NCBI RefSeq assembly: GCF_000379965.1
Contig: NZ_KB904327.1
Location: 707,405-771,404 of the forward strand
Reading direction: 5' to 3'
Origin: Hoylesella nanceiensis DSM 19126 = JCM 15639
Lineage (GTDB): Bacteria; Bacteroidota; Bacteroidia; Bacteroidales; Bacteroidaceae
DNA: 64,000 nucleotides
This document shows positions 19,423 to 31,056 of the stretch, piece by piece (the first letter of the stretch is position 1; every line of letters starts with the position of its first letter). A program made the translations under genes and the position numbers. The notes under the pieces are model-generated. The model was not told the DNA's origin and did no database searches. It saw only the letters and a program-made list of their open reading frames with translations.

Positions 19423-19448
19423 AAAGGAGCCCTTTTACAGGCTCCTTT
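19423..19448 (-). terminator. Terminator between the ABC-F gene and grpE
   Basis: AAAGGAGCC (19423-19431) and GGCTCCTTT (19440-19448) form a perfect 9-bp stem with an 8-base loop; the minus-strand reading continues TATGTTTTT. It lies about 40 bases after the ABC-F stop codon. Confidence 0.75.
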
Positions 19449-19488
19449 CATAAAATATTGTATATCTACTATCAAGTTAAGTCACTGA

Positions 19489-21111
<1,623 letters not shown>

Positions 21112-21214
21112 TTATCTTATAATATATATTCGGGTGCAAAGGTAATAATTTTTATTGGGATGTCCCAGAGGTAACTATTTTATTTTAAGGGTTTTCCAAT
21201 TCTGACCTAACAAA

Positions 21215-21700
21215 TTAGCCTTTTATTCGCTGATAAGCTAATCTTGGACTTCCATCTGCTAGAAAAATGATTCCACAATACACAAACCCATTCTTTTCTA
21301 ACAACCTTTGCATTATTTTATTGTCGTGATGTGTATCGATTCTTATATTAGAATAATGCTCAGAGGCATAAAAAAGTATTTCCTTAAACACTCCTTTTGC
21401 CTCGCCATTAGATGCTATTCGATGTAAAACACCATAGGTATCATTGTTCAACCAGCTTCCTTCTGCAATGGAGTTATATGTAGGATCCGGTCCATCTATC
21501 ATTACAAAATAAGCAACTGCTTTATTTTCTCGAAGTAAGAGATAGCCATTACCACTACGGATGTCAGATAATAACACATCAATAGAAGGATAACCATCTA
21601 CCCATTGATTAACATTACCCGATGCTTTCATCAGCTCTCAAGCCTTAGTAACAATACTTTTGATTTCTAATAAATCACTTTCTATTGCCTTCCTTATCAT
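21215..21700 (-). pseudogene. GNAT-family acetyltransferase frame interrupted by a TGA codon
   Basis: The frame from the ATG at 21700 reads MIRKAIESDLLEIKSIVTKA, then a TGA (21638-21640), then ELMKASGNVNQWVDGYP and onward to the stop at 21215. Sequence on both sides of the TGA fits one GNAT protein of about 161 residues: the part before has the usual beta1-alpha1 start, and the part after has the rest of the fold (LLRENKAVAYFVMIDG, then RIDTHHDNKIMQRLLEKNGF). A single C to T change of a CGA Arg codon would explain it. Translation could restart at the ATG at 21631 to give 138 residues, but this would lack the first strand and helix of the fold. So the gene is either dead, truncated, or read through. 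Confidence 0.8.
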
Positions 21701-21749
21701 TATCTTGGATTAAGCCTCACACCTATTCTATATACTGGGCAAAGCTTTT

Positions 21750-24062
21750 CTACTCGTACACCTCATCTATTCCAAACTCATCATATCCCTGTTCACTATT
21801 ATAACACGGGTCAAAATTAGCTGGAAGATCAAAAGTTGCATTAATATCATAGCCCAATGCCTTATCAGCATACACCTTTTTCATGAAGTAGGCCCATATA
21901 GGTAGAGCCATAGTAGCACCTTGTCCCATTGAAGTTGAATCGAAGTGGATATCTCTATCATCTCCTCCTACCCAACAACCACTCACCAACTGCGGTGTAA
22001 AGCCAATGAACCATGCGTCTGAGTTTCTGTTTGTTGTACCAGTTTTTCCTCCGATTTCGTTCTTCAATCCGAACTTATAACGCAAGCGTCCAGCTGTACC
22101 TTCGTTCACTACTGCTTGTAAAAGGACAAGCATTTTATTAGCACTTTCTGCGTTAATTACCTCGTTCATGCGTGGTTGGAAGCGTGCAATGACGTTTCCT
22201 TGATTGTCTTCTATACGTGTTACGAATAGTGGAGAAATATGAATTCCATTATTAACGAAGGCTGTGTAAGCACTAACCATTTCACCAACAGAGGCCTCAC
22301 AAGGACCTAAAGCTAAAGACATAGAAGGGTGAATATCAGGATTATCAATACCAAAGCTATGAAGTATGTCTACAAACTGATTGGGATTGAGTTTACTCAT
22401 CAAGTAAGCTGATATCCAGTTGTTACTCTGTGCGAGTCCCCACTTTAAGGTAACGAGCTGTCCATAACGGCTTTTACTACCATTTTTTGGCGTCCATGGC
22501 TTACCTGCCACCATGTAAGTCTGTTGCACATTCATCACCTTATCACAAGGACTAAAACCATTTTCCATAGCCAAAGCATACAAGAAAGGTTTAATGGTCG
22601 AACCAATTTGGCGACGACCACCCATCACCATGTCATACATAAAGTGGTTATAATTCATTCCACCCACGTAAGCTTTCACCTGACCAGTTAATCCGTCCAT
22701 ACTCATAAAGCCTGTTCTTAAGAACGACTTCACGTAACGAATAGAGTCCATAGGCGTCATAACGGTATCGATGTCACCATGATAAGAGAATAAAGTCATA
22801 TCGACTTTCGTTCTAAAGGATTGTTTGATCTCATCTTCAGATAAGCCTTTAGATTTCAGCACTCGATATCTTTCACTCTGAACCATAGCTCTATGCATAA
22901 TCTCTCGTACCTGTTTAGATGTAAGATTATCAGAGAAAGGAGCATTGCGCTTTGATTTATTAGCACGATTAAATGCTGGTTGCAAATTCTTGGCTACTTG
23001 CGCAAACACCGCTTCTTCTGCATATTTCTGCATGCGGCTATCTATTGTGGTCATGATTTTCAGACCATCTGTATAGATGTTGTATGGTTTTCCATCACGT
23101 TTAAAATTCTTATTACACCAACCATACAAGGGATCGTTATTCCAAGCGATTGAATCTATCACATATTGGCGTTTATTCCAAGCTGGATAATCATTCAAAT
23201 CAGGACGTCGAGCCATCATATATTGTCTCAAGAACTCTCTGAAATAAGTCGCAATACCATCTTTATGGTCTACTCGATGGAAGTCTAACACAAGCTTTTC
23301 ATCGCACAATTGATTGTATTCTGCAGTAGATAAATAACCCGCTTTTTGCATCTGCGACAACACAACATTGCGTCTATTCAAACATCTTTCGGGATATCTT
23401 ACAGGATTAAAGAGAGATGGATTCTTACACAAACCAATCAAAGTAGCAGCCTCAACCACCGACAATTCGTTTGGTTCCTTATTAAAATAGGTATTAGAAG
23501 CTGTCTTTATACCTACCGAGTTATGCAAGAAATCAAAGTAATTTAAATACAATGCAATGAGTTCCTCTTTGGTATAGTTACGCTCTAACTTCACAGCAAT
23601 AACCCATTCGATAGGCTTTTGCAACAAACGTTCTAAGCTACTGTGTGCAACATCACTATACAACTGTTTTGCTAACTGCTGAGTTATGGTCGAACCACCA
23701 CCTGCATTCTCTTGTCCTAGTATTCCTCTCTTCACTATTGCTCGTCCAAGAGCATAGAAATCAATACCCGAATGTTCATAAAAACGGGCATCTTCAGTTG
23801 CTACTAGTGCTTTAACAAGATATGGAGACAAGTTAGAATAAGGCACACAGATACGGTTTTCTCTATTGAGATTCCATGTTCCCATAACCTTACCATCTGC
23901 GGTATAAACCTGAGTTGCATATCTACTTATTGGATTTTGTAAATCTTCTAGGGGTGGCATGTAGCCAATCCAGCCAAACCAAATAGCTGTAAAGGCCAAA
24001 GATGTGACAAGAATTGATCCTACCAACAATGCCCATAATATACGTACAATTGCTTTTCGCAT
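21750..24062 (-). CDS. Penicillin-binding protein 1A (transglycosylase/transpeptidase)
   Basis: A 770-residue class A penicillin-binding protein that polymerises and crosslinks peptidoglycan. The ATG at 24062 gives [15 protein letters not shown], a proper N-terminal membrane anchor; the longer frame uses TTG. The glycosyltransferase domain shows [12 protein letters not shown] and [15 protein letters not shown]. The transpeptidase domain has the active-site motif GSTIKPF, then SNNW and [15 protein letters not shown]. The protein faces the periplasm. It is divergent from pyrB, with 118 bases between the starts. A -7 element TACTTTTG lies at 24087-24094 on the minus strand. Confidence 0.95.
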   Translation of the reverse strand: MRKAIVRILWALLVGSILVTSLAFTAIWFGWIGYMPPLEDLQNPISRYATQVYTADGKVMGTWNLNRENRICVPYSNLSPYLVKALVATEDARFYEHSGIDFYALGRAIVKRGILGQENAGGGSTITQQLAKQLYSDVAHSSLERLLQKPIEWVIAVKLERNYTKEELIALYLNYFDFLHNSVGIKTASNTYFNKEPNELSVVEAATLIGLCKNPSLFNPVRYPERCLNRRNVVLSQMQKAGYLSTAEYNQLCDEKLVLDFHRVDHKDGIATYFREFLRQYMMARRPDLNDYPAWNKRQYVIDSIAWNNDPLYGWCNKNFKRDGKPYNIYTDGLKIMTTIDSRMQKYAEEAVFAQVAKNLQPAFNRANKSKRNAPFSDNLTSKQVREIMHRAMVQSERYRVLKSKGLSEDEIKQSFRTKVDMTLFSYHGDIDTVMTPMDSIRYVKSFLRTGFMSMDGLTGQVKAYVGGMNYNHFMYDMVMGGRRQIGSTIKPFLYALAMENGFSPCDKVMNVQQTYMVAGKPWTPKNGSKSRYGQLVTLKWGLAQSNNWISAYLMSKLNPNQFVDILHSFGIDNPDIHPSMSLALGPCEASVGEMVSAYTAFVNNGIHISPLFVTRIEDNQGNVIARFQPRMNEVINAESANKMLVLLQAVVNEGTAGRLRYKFGLKNEIGGKTGTTNRNSDAWFIGFTPQLVSGCWVGGDDRDIHFDSTSMGQGATMALPIWAYFMKKVYADKALGYDINATFDLPANFDPCYNSEQGYDEFGIDEVYE

Positions 24063-24180
24063 GTTGTTTAATATAAAAAATATGTGCAAAAGTACATATT
24101 TCTTTTCAAATAAAGATGCTATCCATAAAATTATGATTACCTTTAGTGCTCAAATAAATATCATCTATTCAAATCGTATT

Positions 24181-25128
24181 ATGGCAAAGAATGATTTTGT
24201 TACAATTGCAGATTTATCAAGAGATGAGATCCTTCATCTCATAGAATTAGCCTCTTTGTTCGAGAAACACCCAAACAGAGAGCTTTTAAAAGGTAAAATT
24301 GTTGCTACACTTTTCTATGAACCATCAACAAGAACACGCCTTAGTTTCGAAACAGCAGCCAACAGATTAGGCGGAAAGGTAATCGGTTTTTCTGACGCTA
24401 AAGCTTCAAGTGTTGCCAAAGGAGAAACCCTTAAAGACACCATTCTTATGGTATCGAACTATGCCGATATCATTGTTATGCGTCACTTCCTAGAAGGTGC
24501 AGCACTATATGCAGCCGAAGTAGCTCCTGTTCCTATTGTGAATGCTGGCGATGGCTCGCACATGCATCCCTCACAGTGCCTTCTCGACCTCTACTCTATT
24601 TACAAAACGCAAGGCACTCTCGATAATCTCAACATCTATTTAGTAGGAGATTTGAAATATGGAAGAACGGTTCACTCGCTCATCACAGCCATGAAACATT
24701 TCAACCCAACCTTTCATTTCATTGCTCCCAAAGAGCTTTCAATGCCTAACGAGTATAAGCTTTATTGCCAAAAGCATAACATTAAGTATTTTGAGTACTA
24801 CAATTTCGACGAAGATGTCATCGCCAATGCCGACATTATCTATATGACACGAGTTCAGAAGGAACGTTTCTCTGACCTCATGGAATATGAAAAGGTGAAA
24901 AACGTGTATATTCTTAAGAATGATATGCTTGGAAAAGCAAAAGAGAACATGAAGATTTTGCATCCACTTCCACGTGTAAACGAAATTGAATATGCGGTAG
25001 ATGACAACCCTCATGCATATTACATTCAACAAGCTCAGAATGGTCTTTACGCACGAGAAGCTATCTTTGCCCATGTTTTGGGATACACTTTAGAAGATAT
25101 AAAAAATGACCCTACAATTCTTAAATAA
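24181..25128 (+). CDS. pyrB: Aspartate carbamoyltransferase catalytic subunit
   Basis: A 315-residue enzyme that joins carbamoyl phosphate and aspartate in pyrimidine synthesis. The ATG at 24181 gives [13 protein letters not shown]; the longer open frame covers the divergent promoter region and is not real. Carbamoyl phosphate binding motif [13 protein letters not shown] lies near residue 50, [11 protein letters not shown] near residue 80, and HPLPRVNEI in the C-terminal domain. The stop codon overlaps the pyrI start (TAATG), so the subunits are translationally coupled as the classic holoenzyme pair. Confidence 0.97.
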   Translation: MAKNDFVTIADLSRDEILHLIELASLFEKHPNRELLKGKIVATLFYEPSTRTRLSFETAANRLGGKVIGFSDAKASSVAKGETLKDTILMVSNYADIIVMRHFLEGAALYAAEVAPVPIVNAGDGSHMHPSQCLLDLYSIYKTQGTLDNLNIYLVGDLKYGRTVHSLITAMKHFNPTFHFIAPKELSMPNEYKLYCQKHNIKYFEYYNFDEDVIANADIIYMTRVQKERFSDLMEYEKVKNVYILKNDMLGKAKENMKILHPLPRVNEIEYAVDDNPHAYYIQQAQNGLYAREAIFAHVLGYTLEDIKNDPTILK

Positions 25129-25586
25129 TGATTATGAAAAAAGAACGACTTGTTGCCGCTATTGAAAACGGTACTGTTATCGACCATATTCCTGCCGAAA
25201 AAACTTATCAAGTGGTTAGTCTTCTAGGCTTAGAGCACACTCTTTCGCCTGTAACTATTGGCTACAACTATCCTTCGAGCAGATTAGGAACAAAAGGAAT
25301 TGTAAAGATTTCAAATAAATTCTTTACCGATGAAGAAATCAACCGCTTATCGGTTATTGCACCAAAGATTATCCTTAACACCATTCACAACTTTGAAGTT
25401 ACTCAAAAGAGAATGGTAGAAACACCTGATGTTCTACGTGGAATAATTAAATGTAACAATCCAAAGTGTATCACCAACAATGAACCAATGTCTACAATAT
25501 TCCACACTACTGGTGAAGATAAGCAGATTTTAAGATGCCATTATTGTGATATGGAACAAAATATCAATGAAGTTGAGTTGGTTTAA
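25128..25586 (+). CDS. pyrI: Aspartate carbamoyltransferase regulatory subunit
   Basis: A 152-residue regulatory chain. The N-terminal allosteric domain binds nucleotides and the C-terminal domain carries the zinc site, here CNNPKCITN and CHYC (four Cys). It assembles with PyrB to the ATCase holoenzyme. The first ATG overlaps the pyrB stop by one base; a second in-frame ATG at 25134 is also possible. A terminator follows within 40 bases. Confidence 0.96.
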   Translation: MIMKKERLVAAIENGTVIDHIPAEKTYQVVSLLGLEHTLSPVTIGYNYPSSRLGTKGIVKISNKFFTDEEINRLSVIAPKIILNTIHNFEVTQKRMVETPDVLRGIIKCNNPKCITNNEPMSTIFHTTGEDKQILRCHYCDMEQNINEVELV

Positions 25587-25622
25587 ACAAACCTTCACAA
25601 GGTTATTGTATTATAATATAAT

Positions 25623-25651
25623 AAGGAGAGACGTTGGTTCTCTCCTTTTTT
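25623..25651 (+). terminator. Terminator of pyrBI
   Basis: AAGGAGAGA (25623-25631) and TCTCTCCTT (25639-25647) form a perfect 9-bp stem with a 7-base loop, followed by a run of T. Confidence 0.85.
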
Positions 25652-25665
25652 AGGACCAGTATATA

Positions 25666-25704
25666 ACAAAAAAGAGTTACTTCTATGTTAGAAATAACTC
25701 TTTT
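25666..25704 (-). terminator. Terminator of tRNA-Cys
   Basis: AAAAGAGTTA and TAACTCTTTT form a 10-bp stem with a 15-base loop. On the minus strand the stem ends in TTTTTT, just 8 bases after the 3' end of the tRNA. Confidence 0.75.
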
Positions 25705-25711
25705 AAAGGAG

Positions 25712-25782
25712 AGGCATCTAGCAGAGTCGAACTGCTCTACACGGTTTTGCAGACCGTTACCTAACCGATCGGCCAAGATGCC
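25712..25782 (-). tRNA. tRNA-Cys (anticodon GCA)
   Basis: On the minus strand the acceptor arms GGCATCT and AGATGCC pair fully, followed by the discriminator T that is characteristic of tRNA-Cys. The anticodon stem ACGGT/ACCGT encloses the loop CTGCAAA with anticodon GCA. The T arm is AGCAG-TTCGACT-CTGCT. CCA is not encoded. Length 71 bases. Confidence 0.95.
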
Positions 25783-25840
25783 ATATCTTTTATGCGAGTG
25801 CAAAGATATACTTTTTATCTGACTCTACAAAATTTTCGCT

Positions 25841-26029
25841 TCATTTTTTAACAGAACAACTACTTTTAGAGTGTTTTATTGCCTTTGCCTGCTCTATTTT
25901 ATTGTGCAAATCGCAGCCTGTACAACCTTCGCAACCTGTTTTTTTTCTTGTAAAACTCTTGTAAAGATGCACCACAACATAGCCTAACGCTATGGCAACA
26001 ACTATAAAAACAATTACATATTGTATCAT
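25841..26029 (-). CDS. FeoB-associated-type Cys-rich membrane protein
   Basis: A 62-residue protein with one N-terminal membrane segment (MIQYVIVFIVVAIALGYVVV) followed by a short tail with GCEGCTGCDLH and a final SSCSVKK. This layout is that of the small FeoB-associated Cys-rich membrane proteins, which are usually encoded next to the ferrous iron transporter gene feoB. No feo gene is present in this window, so the link to iron is by resemblance only. It lies between tRNA-Cys and glyA on the same strand. Confidence 0.75.
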   Translation of the reverse strand: MIQYVIVFIVVAIALGYVVVHLYKSFTRKKTGCEGCTGCDLHNKIEQAKAIKHSKSSCSVKK

Positions 26030-26040
26030 ATAAAAGAAAT

Positions 26041-26065
26041 ATAGGGGCTGTAAAACCGCCCCTAT
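26041..26065 (-). terminator. Hairpin after glyA
   Basis: ATAGGGGC and GCCCCTAT form an 8-bp GC-rich stem with a 9-base loop, 30 bases after the glyA stop. The following T-run on the minus strand is weak (ATTTCTTTT). Confidence 0.6.
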
Positions 26066-26094
26066 ACCATATCTATTATTATGCGATTTCTATA

Positions 26095-27375
26095 TTAATA
26101 AGCGAATAAAGGATAATCTTTCATTGTAGCATTAACCTTTTCTCTCACCATCTTAATCACTCTTTCGTCTTCAGGATTATTCAATACTTGCTCAATTAAT
26201 TCAGCAATAAGCACCATTAAATCCTCTTTTGCACCACGTGTTGTGATAGCTGGAGTACCTAAACGAATTCCCGATGTTTGGAAAGCAGAACGAGAATCGA
26301 ATGGAACCATATTCTTATTAGCAGTGATATCAGCCTCAACAAGTGCCTTTTCTGCTACCTTTCCTGTTAAATCAGGATATTTAGAACGAAGATCAACCAA
26401 CATAGAGTGGTTATCTGTACCACCACTTATGATACCAAATCCACGTCCAATAAGCTCATCAGCTAATACCTTTGCATTCTTTTTCACTTGCAAAGCATAT
26501 TCTTTCCATGATGGTTGAAGGTTCTCATAGAATCCAACAGCCTTAGCACCGATAACGTGTTCAAGTGGTCCACCTTGTATTCCAGGGAATACAGACGAGT
26601 TAATGATTTGGCTCATCATCTTCACTTCACCCTTAGGAGTAGTTAATCCCCAAGGATTCTCAAAGTCTTTACCCATCAAAATAACACCTCCACGTGGTCC
26701 ACGCAGTGTCTTATGAGTTGTTGAAGTTACGATGTGTGCATATTGAACAGGATTATCTAGCAAACCTGCAGCAATTAAACCAGCTGGGTGAGCCATATCT
26801 ACTACAAGGATTGCACCTACTGCATCGGCAATCTCACGCATGCGTTTGTAATCCCATTCACGACTATAAGCCGAACCACCACCTATAATTAACTTTGGTT
26901 TATGTTGATGAGCAAGACGCTCCATTTCATCATAATCAACACGTCCAGTTTCTTCATTTACATTATAACCAATAGGATTATAAAGCAAACCAGATGTGTT
27001 TACAGCACTTCCGTGGCTCAAGTGACCTCCATGTGCAAGGTTTAAACCCATAAAGGTGTCACCTGGTTTAAGAACAGAAAGGAACACTGCTTGGTTAGCT
27101 TGCGCTCCTGAGTGAGGTTGAACATTAGCAAACTCGGCACCAAAAAGTTGTTTAACTCGTTCAATTGCAAGTGTTTCAACTTGGTCTACTACTTCACAAC
27201 CACCATAATAACGGCGTCCTGGTAGTCCTTCGGCATACTTATTAGTTAAATAAGAGCCCATTGCTGCCATCACTTCGTCACTAACAAAGTTTTCTGAAGC
27301 AATAAGTTCAACTCCTTTTAATTGTCTTTGATGCTCTAATTTGATAAGATCGAAAATCTGATTATCTCTTTCCAT
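26095..27375 (-). CDS. glyA: Serine hydroxymethyltransferase
   Basis: A 426-residue PLP enzyme that converts serine and tetrahydrofolate to glycine and methylene-tetrahydrofolate. Visible family motifs are [11 protein letters not shown] near residue 25, [12 protein letters not shown]-like sequence ([13 protein letters not shown]), [12 protein letters not shown] and the PLP-lysine segment [14 protein letters not shown]. Length and ATG start are normal. A -7 element TACATTTG lies on the minus strand at 27424-27431. Confidence 0.97.
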   Translation of the reverse strand: MERDNQIFDLIKLEHQRQLKGVELIASENFVSDEVMAAMGSYLTNKYAEGLPGRRYYGGCEVVDQVETLAIERVKQLFGAEFANVQPHSGAQANQAVFLSVLKPGDTFMGLNLAHGGHLSHGSAVNTSGLLYNPIGYNVNEETGRVDYDEMERLAHQHKPKLIIGGGSAYSREWDYKRMREIADAVGAILVVDMAHPAGLIAAGLLDNPVQYAHIVTSTTHKTLRGPRGGVILMGKDFENPWGLTTPKGEVKMMSQIINSSVFPGIQGGPLEHVIGAKAVGFYENLQPSWKEYALQVKKNAKVLADELIGRGFGIISGGTDNHSMLVDLRSKYPDLTGKVAEKALVEADITANKNMVPFDSRSAFQTSGIRLGTPAITTRGAKEDLMVLIAELIEQVLNNPEDERVIKMVREKVNATMKDYPLFAY

Positions 27376-27477
27376 TGTGCTGATATATTAAAATAAGACT
27401 GATAATTCATTTGAATTACGTTGCAAATGTAATCAAAAAAAGTGAGAATTATGCCACTTCAACTTTTAATTTCTCTA

Positions 27478-28773
27478 TTATATTTTTATAGGGATAGCCA
27501 AAATAAACTCCGTTAAATCGGCTTTGGTTGCATGAGCCTTTACTTGTGCACCAAGAGTGAGGTTCTTTAACTTATTGAAAGTGTAGTAAATACCCACATG
27601 TTCGTAGTAGGGTTTCTCTATAATTGAGGCATTTTCTCCCATTGCTCGATAGAGATAATAGCCCAATGCTACAGACAATGAGAGATTATTATAGAAAACT
27701 TGATGCTTTGCTGCTATACCAACCGACCATCGACTATGCTTCATTGCTATGCCATGACTTTGATCTAACTCTCTCACTCTATTGGCATAAGTACCATAAA
27801 ATACATCAACTCCCACTCCAGAAGCCCATCTTTGCGCATAACGATACATCAAATCGCTACGAAACGAACAAGCTGTATAAAACTTAAAGTTTCCTGTTCG
27901 ATATTCAGGGTCAGTGGGTTGTGTTCCGAATTGTGTTCTCTGCCATTCTTCATTAAGTGTCTTTCCACCTAAGCCAAAGGTAAACTGAGTGTAGAAATAG
28001 GGCTTAAAACGCTTTTGAATGGTATCTTTTGAATGATTGAGAATGACTTTTCGCTCGGGAGAATACACTAATCCGAGCATTGGACCGAAATAGTTTGCGC
28101 CCTTATTAGGGCGATTAAGTGCGCCATTACTATGGTGAAAGAAATCCAAGCCTGCTCTTATTCCCCATTTATCATCAAGATAATAGGTTGCTTTTAGAGC
28201 CGAGCCAAAATAGATAAGCAAGTGAGAACCAATAAATTCATTATCTGCATTGGTTAGTTTGTCGTATTTTTTTAGTGCATAAGCCACTCCAAAATTCAAC
28301 TGATAAGCAAAATCCCAATGCTTTGTTCGATAAATAGGACGATAGAAAAAGCCATAAACACTGGCTATACTACCTAACTTTGAGTGGTAATTCACAGGCT
28401 CTAACAATCCCCAGTCGCTATCTTTTTCACGGTGCATGGTTACATTCGACATCGTATAGCGCATGGCAACACCCAGTGTTGGATAGTTATAATCACTCGA
28501 ATAGCTATTGCTATCTTTAGGAAGTGCGGTATAATGATAAGCCATTTCGACAGACATGGTATTGCGCTTTTTTAGCCATTTGCGCACATACTCATCTAAA
28601 ACCAATACTTTTGCAGGTTCTACCGACACCGAAAAGCCATGATTAGAAGCCACACTATCTTTATTTTCCGCTTTTAAATATAAAGGAATTACGAAGAGAG
28701 ATATACATAATAATAGAACAAGTTGATATCTCTTACGACATAACGGGAAATAAAGGAGTGAGCTATTCATCAT
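27478..28773 (-). CDS. PagL-like lipid A deacylase / acyloxyacyl hydrolase family outer-membrane protein
   Basis: A 431-residue exported protein with an N-terminal signal segment (LVLLLCISLFVIPLYL) and many alternating beta strands of outer-membrane barrel type. Its clearest family mark is FFHHSNGALNRPNKG near residue 215, matching the catalytic H-S-N motif of PagL, which removes a 3-O-linked acyl chain from lipid A. It is longer than PagL itself, as is normal for the Bacteroidetes members; a second barrel-like part follows. Two ATG codons in a row at the start. Substrate in this organism is inferred. Confidence 0.72.
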   Translation of the reverse strand: MMNSSLLYFPLCRKRYQLVLLLCISLFVIPLYLKAENKDSVASNHGFSVSVEPAKVLVLDEYVRKWLKKRNTMSVEMAYHYTALPKDSNSYSSDYNYPTLGVAMRYTMSNVTMHREKDSDWGLLEPVNYHSKLGSIASVYGFFYRPIYRTKHWDFAYQLNFGVAYALKKYDKLTNADNEFIGSHLLIYFGSALKATYYLDDKWGIRAGLDFFHHSNGALNRPNKGANYFGPMLGLVYSPERKVILNHSKDTIQKRFKPYFYTQFTFGLGGKTLNEEWQRTQFGTQPTDPEYRTGNFKFYTACSFRSDLMYRYAQRWASGVGVDVFYGTYANRVRELDQSHGIAMKHSRWSVGIAAKHQVFYNNLSLSVALGYYLYRAMGENASIIEKPYYEHVGIYYTFNKLKNLTLGAQVKAHATKADLTEFILAIPIKI

Positions 28774-28790
28774 ACTTTTGAAATCAAATA

Positions 28791-30164
28791 CTAAGATGTG
28801 GTGGTGTTATGGTGCATATTTTGAGTTTGAATGTCCATTTCTTTAAAGGTCATTCGCACCACTGGAACTGATATTAAGAATGCCAACAGGTCGCTAATAG
28901 CCTGACACATCTCTACTCCTTGTAGCTGAAAGAGACGTGGAAGAATTAATATCAAAGGAATAAAGAACAATCCACTTCGTGCAGACGCCAACAAATTAGC
29001 TCTCCACGGCTTACGAATTGTTTGTAAAAGCATATTACTAACAATAGTAAAACTTAAAAGGGGCAACACCGAAAGCTGCCATTTCAATGCCTCACACCCT
29101 ATTGCAACCACTTCAGCATCACGTCTAAACAGGTCTATAATCTCAACAGGAAAACACCAACCTGCACACGACAATAATAAAAGGAAGATGAAACAAACTT
29201 TCATCGAGAACCAAAACCCTTGTTTTACTCGTTGATATTGTTGTGCTCCATAGTTGAAACCACAGAAAGGTTGAAAGCCTTGTCCAAAGCCAATAACGGC
29301 TGCAAGTACCATCATTGTACATCTACTTACAATAGACATTGCTGCAATTGCAACGTCTCCATACGCACTTGCGGCAGTATTGAGTAATATCATTGCAATA
29401 CAAGCCAAGCCTTGACGTGACAAAGAGGGTGTTCCTCCTGCAATAATTTCTTTAAAGAGGGCTACTTTGGGGGTAAAATTGCGCCACGAGTATCTTATAT
29501 TTCCCCCTAAATAGGTCATTCTTAATAAGATAAGGAAACTAACAAACTGACCTATTACTGTTGCAAGTGCAGCACCTGCAACGCCCATATCAAAAACAAA
29601 AATAAACAAAGGATCGAGCAACACATTCACTATTGCGCCTGAAAGAATGCCCCATAAAGCCAAACGTGCATTGCCCTGAAAACGCATTTGGTTGTTCATT
29701 GTTAACGAAGAGGTGAAGAAAGGCGTTCCAAGTAACGATATTCCAAGATATTGTTCGGTGTAAGGTAGAATGGTTGGAGTACTTCCTAACCACAAAGACA
29801 GGGGTGTTATGCACGCTTCTCCAATCAAAAGAACAGCTATACCCAATGTAAATGAGAGGAAAAAGCCCGTAGATGCCATACGTTGTGCATTATCATGGCG
29901 TTGCGCTCCCAATTCTCTTGAGATATAATTTCCTGATCCATGCCCAAAGAAAAAGCCTATTGCCTGCACAAAAAACATAACAGAAAACACTACACCCACA
30001 GCTGCTGTGGCTTGAGTGCTGAGCTTTCCGACAAAGAAAGTATCGGCAATATTATAAAATCCTGTTATGAGCATAATCACAATAGAGGGCAATGCCATCT
30101 TGATTATTGCACGAGAAACAGGTGCTTGCGTTAATAACTGATAGTTGTTACTTTCTTTTTTCAA
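28791..30164 (-). CDS. MATE-family multidrug or metabolite exporter
   Basis: A 457-residue membrane protein with about 12 hydrophobic segments. The MATE pattern is clear: LPSIVIMLITGFYNIADTFF near residue 25 and GFGQGFQPFCGFNYGAQQY in the second half. Such proteins export cationic compounds with sodium or protons. The start appears to be a TTG at 30164 (reading MKKESNNYQ), because no in-frame ATG lies upstream and the first internal Met falls too far inside the first membrane segments. It is separated from the upstream SIMPL gene by a hairpin. Confidence 0.88.
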   Translation of the reverse strand: MKKESNNYQLLTQAPVSRAIIKMALPSIVIMLITGFYNIADTFFVGKLSTQATAAVGVVFSVMFFVQAIGFFFGHGSGNYISRELGAQRHDNAQRMASTGFFLSFTLGIAVLLIGEACITPLSLWLGSTPTILPYTEQYLGISLLGTPFFTSSLTMNNQMRFQGNARLALWGILSGAIVNVLLDPLFIFVFDMGVAGAALATVIGQFVSFLILLRMTYLGGNIRYSWRNFTPKVALFKEIIAGGTPSLSRQGLACIAMILLNTAASAYGDVAIAAMSIVSRCTMMVLAAVIGFGQGFQPFCGFNYGAQQYQRVKQGFWFSMKVCFIFLLLLSCAGWCFPVEIIDLFRRDAEVVAIGCEALKWQLSVLPLLSFTIVSNMLLQTIRKPWRANLLASARSGLFFIPLILILPRLFQLQGVEMCQAISDLLAFLISVPVVRMTFKEMDIQTQNMHHNTTTS

Positions 30165-30186
30165 TGGTGCTAAAATCTTATCATAT

Positions 30187-30224
30187 AATAAGGCGAACCC
30201 AACTAAGTGGTATTTCGCCTTATT
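30187..30224 (-). terminator. Hairpin between the SIMPL and MATE genes
   Basis: AATAAGGCGAA and TTCGCCTTATT form a perfect 11-bp stem with a 16-base loop. It lies about 60 bases after the SIMPL stop and just before the MATE start. The T-run is stronger on the plus strand (TATTTTATATTT) than on the minus strand, so its terminator role is uncertain. Confidence 0.5.
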
Positions 30225-30285
30225 TTATATTTCCATATTAATCTTTTATCTTACTTAAAAGATGTTGTTTAGTCTTTTATTTCTC

Positions 30286-31002
30286 TTAATCTTTAAGTGA
30301 ATAAGTGATGGTTGTAACCACTCTTACCTTCTTTATTTCTGGTGTATTCTCATCTCTGTCTTCGATTGAGAATTGACCTTGGTCAGCAGAAACAATCTTA
30401 TTCAACTTACTCTTACTATTCTTTGCAAACTGATCTGCAGCCAATTGCGCATTAGCAATAGCCTCCTCGAGCATTTTGGGCTTCATATCTTTGAAAGAAA
30501 TATACTCGTATGAGATACTATTTTCATAATCATCGCTAAGTACTGCAATTCCTTCTTGAAGCAATTTACCACGTGCTTTCAAAGCTGCTTGAACCACTTT
30601 TACATTGCGAGAGATAACTGTTACAACCGAAGTCATATTATATCTATTTACAATTCGAGATGGATCGTAAGCATCTACCACATTATCATCTACCTTTGGA
30701 GCATTGATAGTGATTTCATTTTCTTTTATTCCATGTTGCATAAGGAATTGCTTAATCTTTTGTTGTGTACGTTCTACCCTCTCATAAAGATCACTTAAAT
30801 CGTTTCCTGCATCCTTTGTTACAATGGGCCAAGTCACTTTATCTGCCTCAACTTCACGTTCAGAAAGTCCCTTAACGGTTACTCTTCTATCACGATTTGT
30901 AAAATTGTCGATGCCAGCTTTTAAGCTCAAGCCCAAGACAATAATAGCAATTGCAAGTATTGCAGGCCCTGCAACACCTAAAATTAAACGCTGTCTGTTC
31001 AT
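30286..31002 (-). CDS. SIMPL (DUF541) domain protein
   Basis: A 238-residue protein with one N-terminal membrane anchor (LILGVAGPAILAIAIIVLGLS) and a SIMPL domain (about residues 40-238) with VTVKGLSEREVEADKVTWP and the closing RVVTTITYSLKD. The family occurs in periplasm or membrane of many bacteria and its biochemical role is not settled. It follows the epimerase-like gene by 54 bases on the same strand and is probably co-transcribed with it. Confidence 0.85.
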   Translation of the reverse strand: MNRQRLILGVAGPAILAIAIIVLGLSLKAGIDNFTNRDRRVTVKGLSEREVEADKVTWPIVTKDAGNDLSDLYERVERTQQKIKQFLMQHGIKENEITINAPKVDDNVVDAYDPSRIVNRYNMTSVVTVISRNVKVVQAALKARGKLLQEGIAVLSDDYENSISYEYISFKDMKPKMLEEAIANAQLAADQFAKNSKSKLNKIVSADQGQFSIEDRDENTPEIKKVRVVTTITYSLKD

Positions 31003-31056
31003 AATTTTCTACTTAATTAATTGGTTAACTATTCTGTTTTTCTATGTATATACACT

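Noticed and set aside
24004-24180. Upstream extension of pyrB by 59 codons
   Set aside because: It would overlap the start of the divergent PBP1A gene and its promoter; PyrB proteins begin at the ATG at 24181.
25603-25803. 66-codon frame on the minus strand over the tRNA-Cys gene
   Set aside because: It spans the tRNA and two terminators, so it cannot be a real gene.
27624-27887. 87-codon plus-strand frame inside the PagL-like gene
   Set aside because: Antisense shadow of a barrel gene; no start signal and no family.
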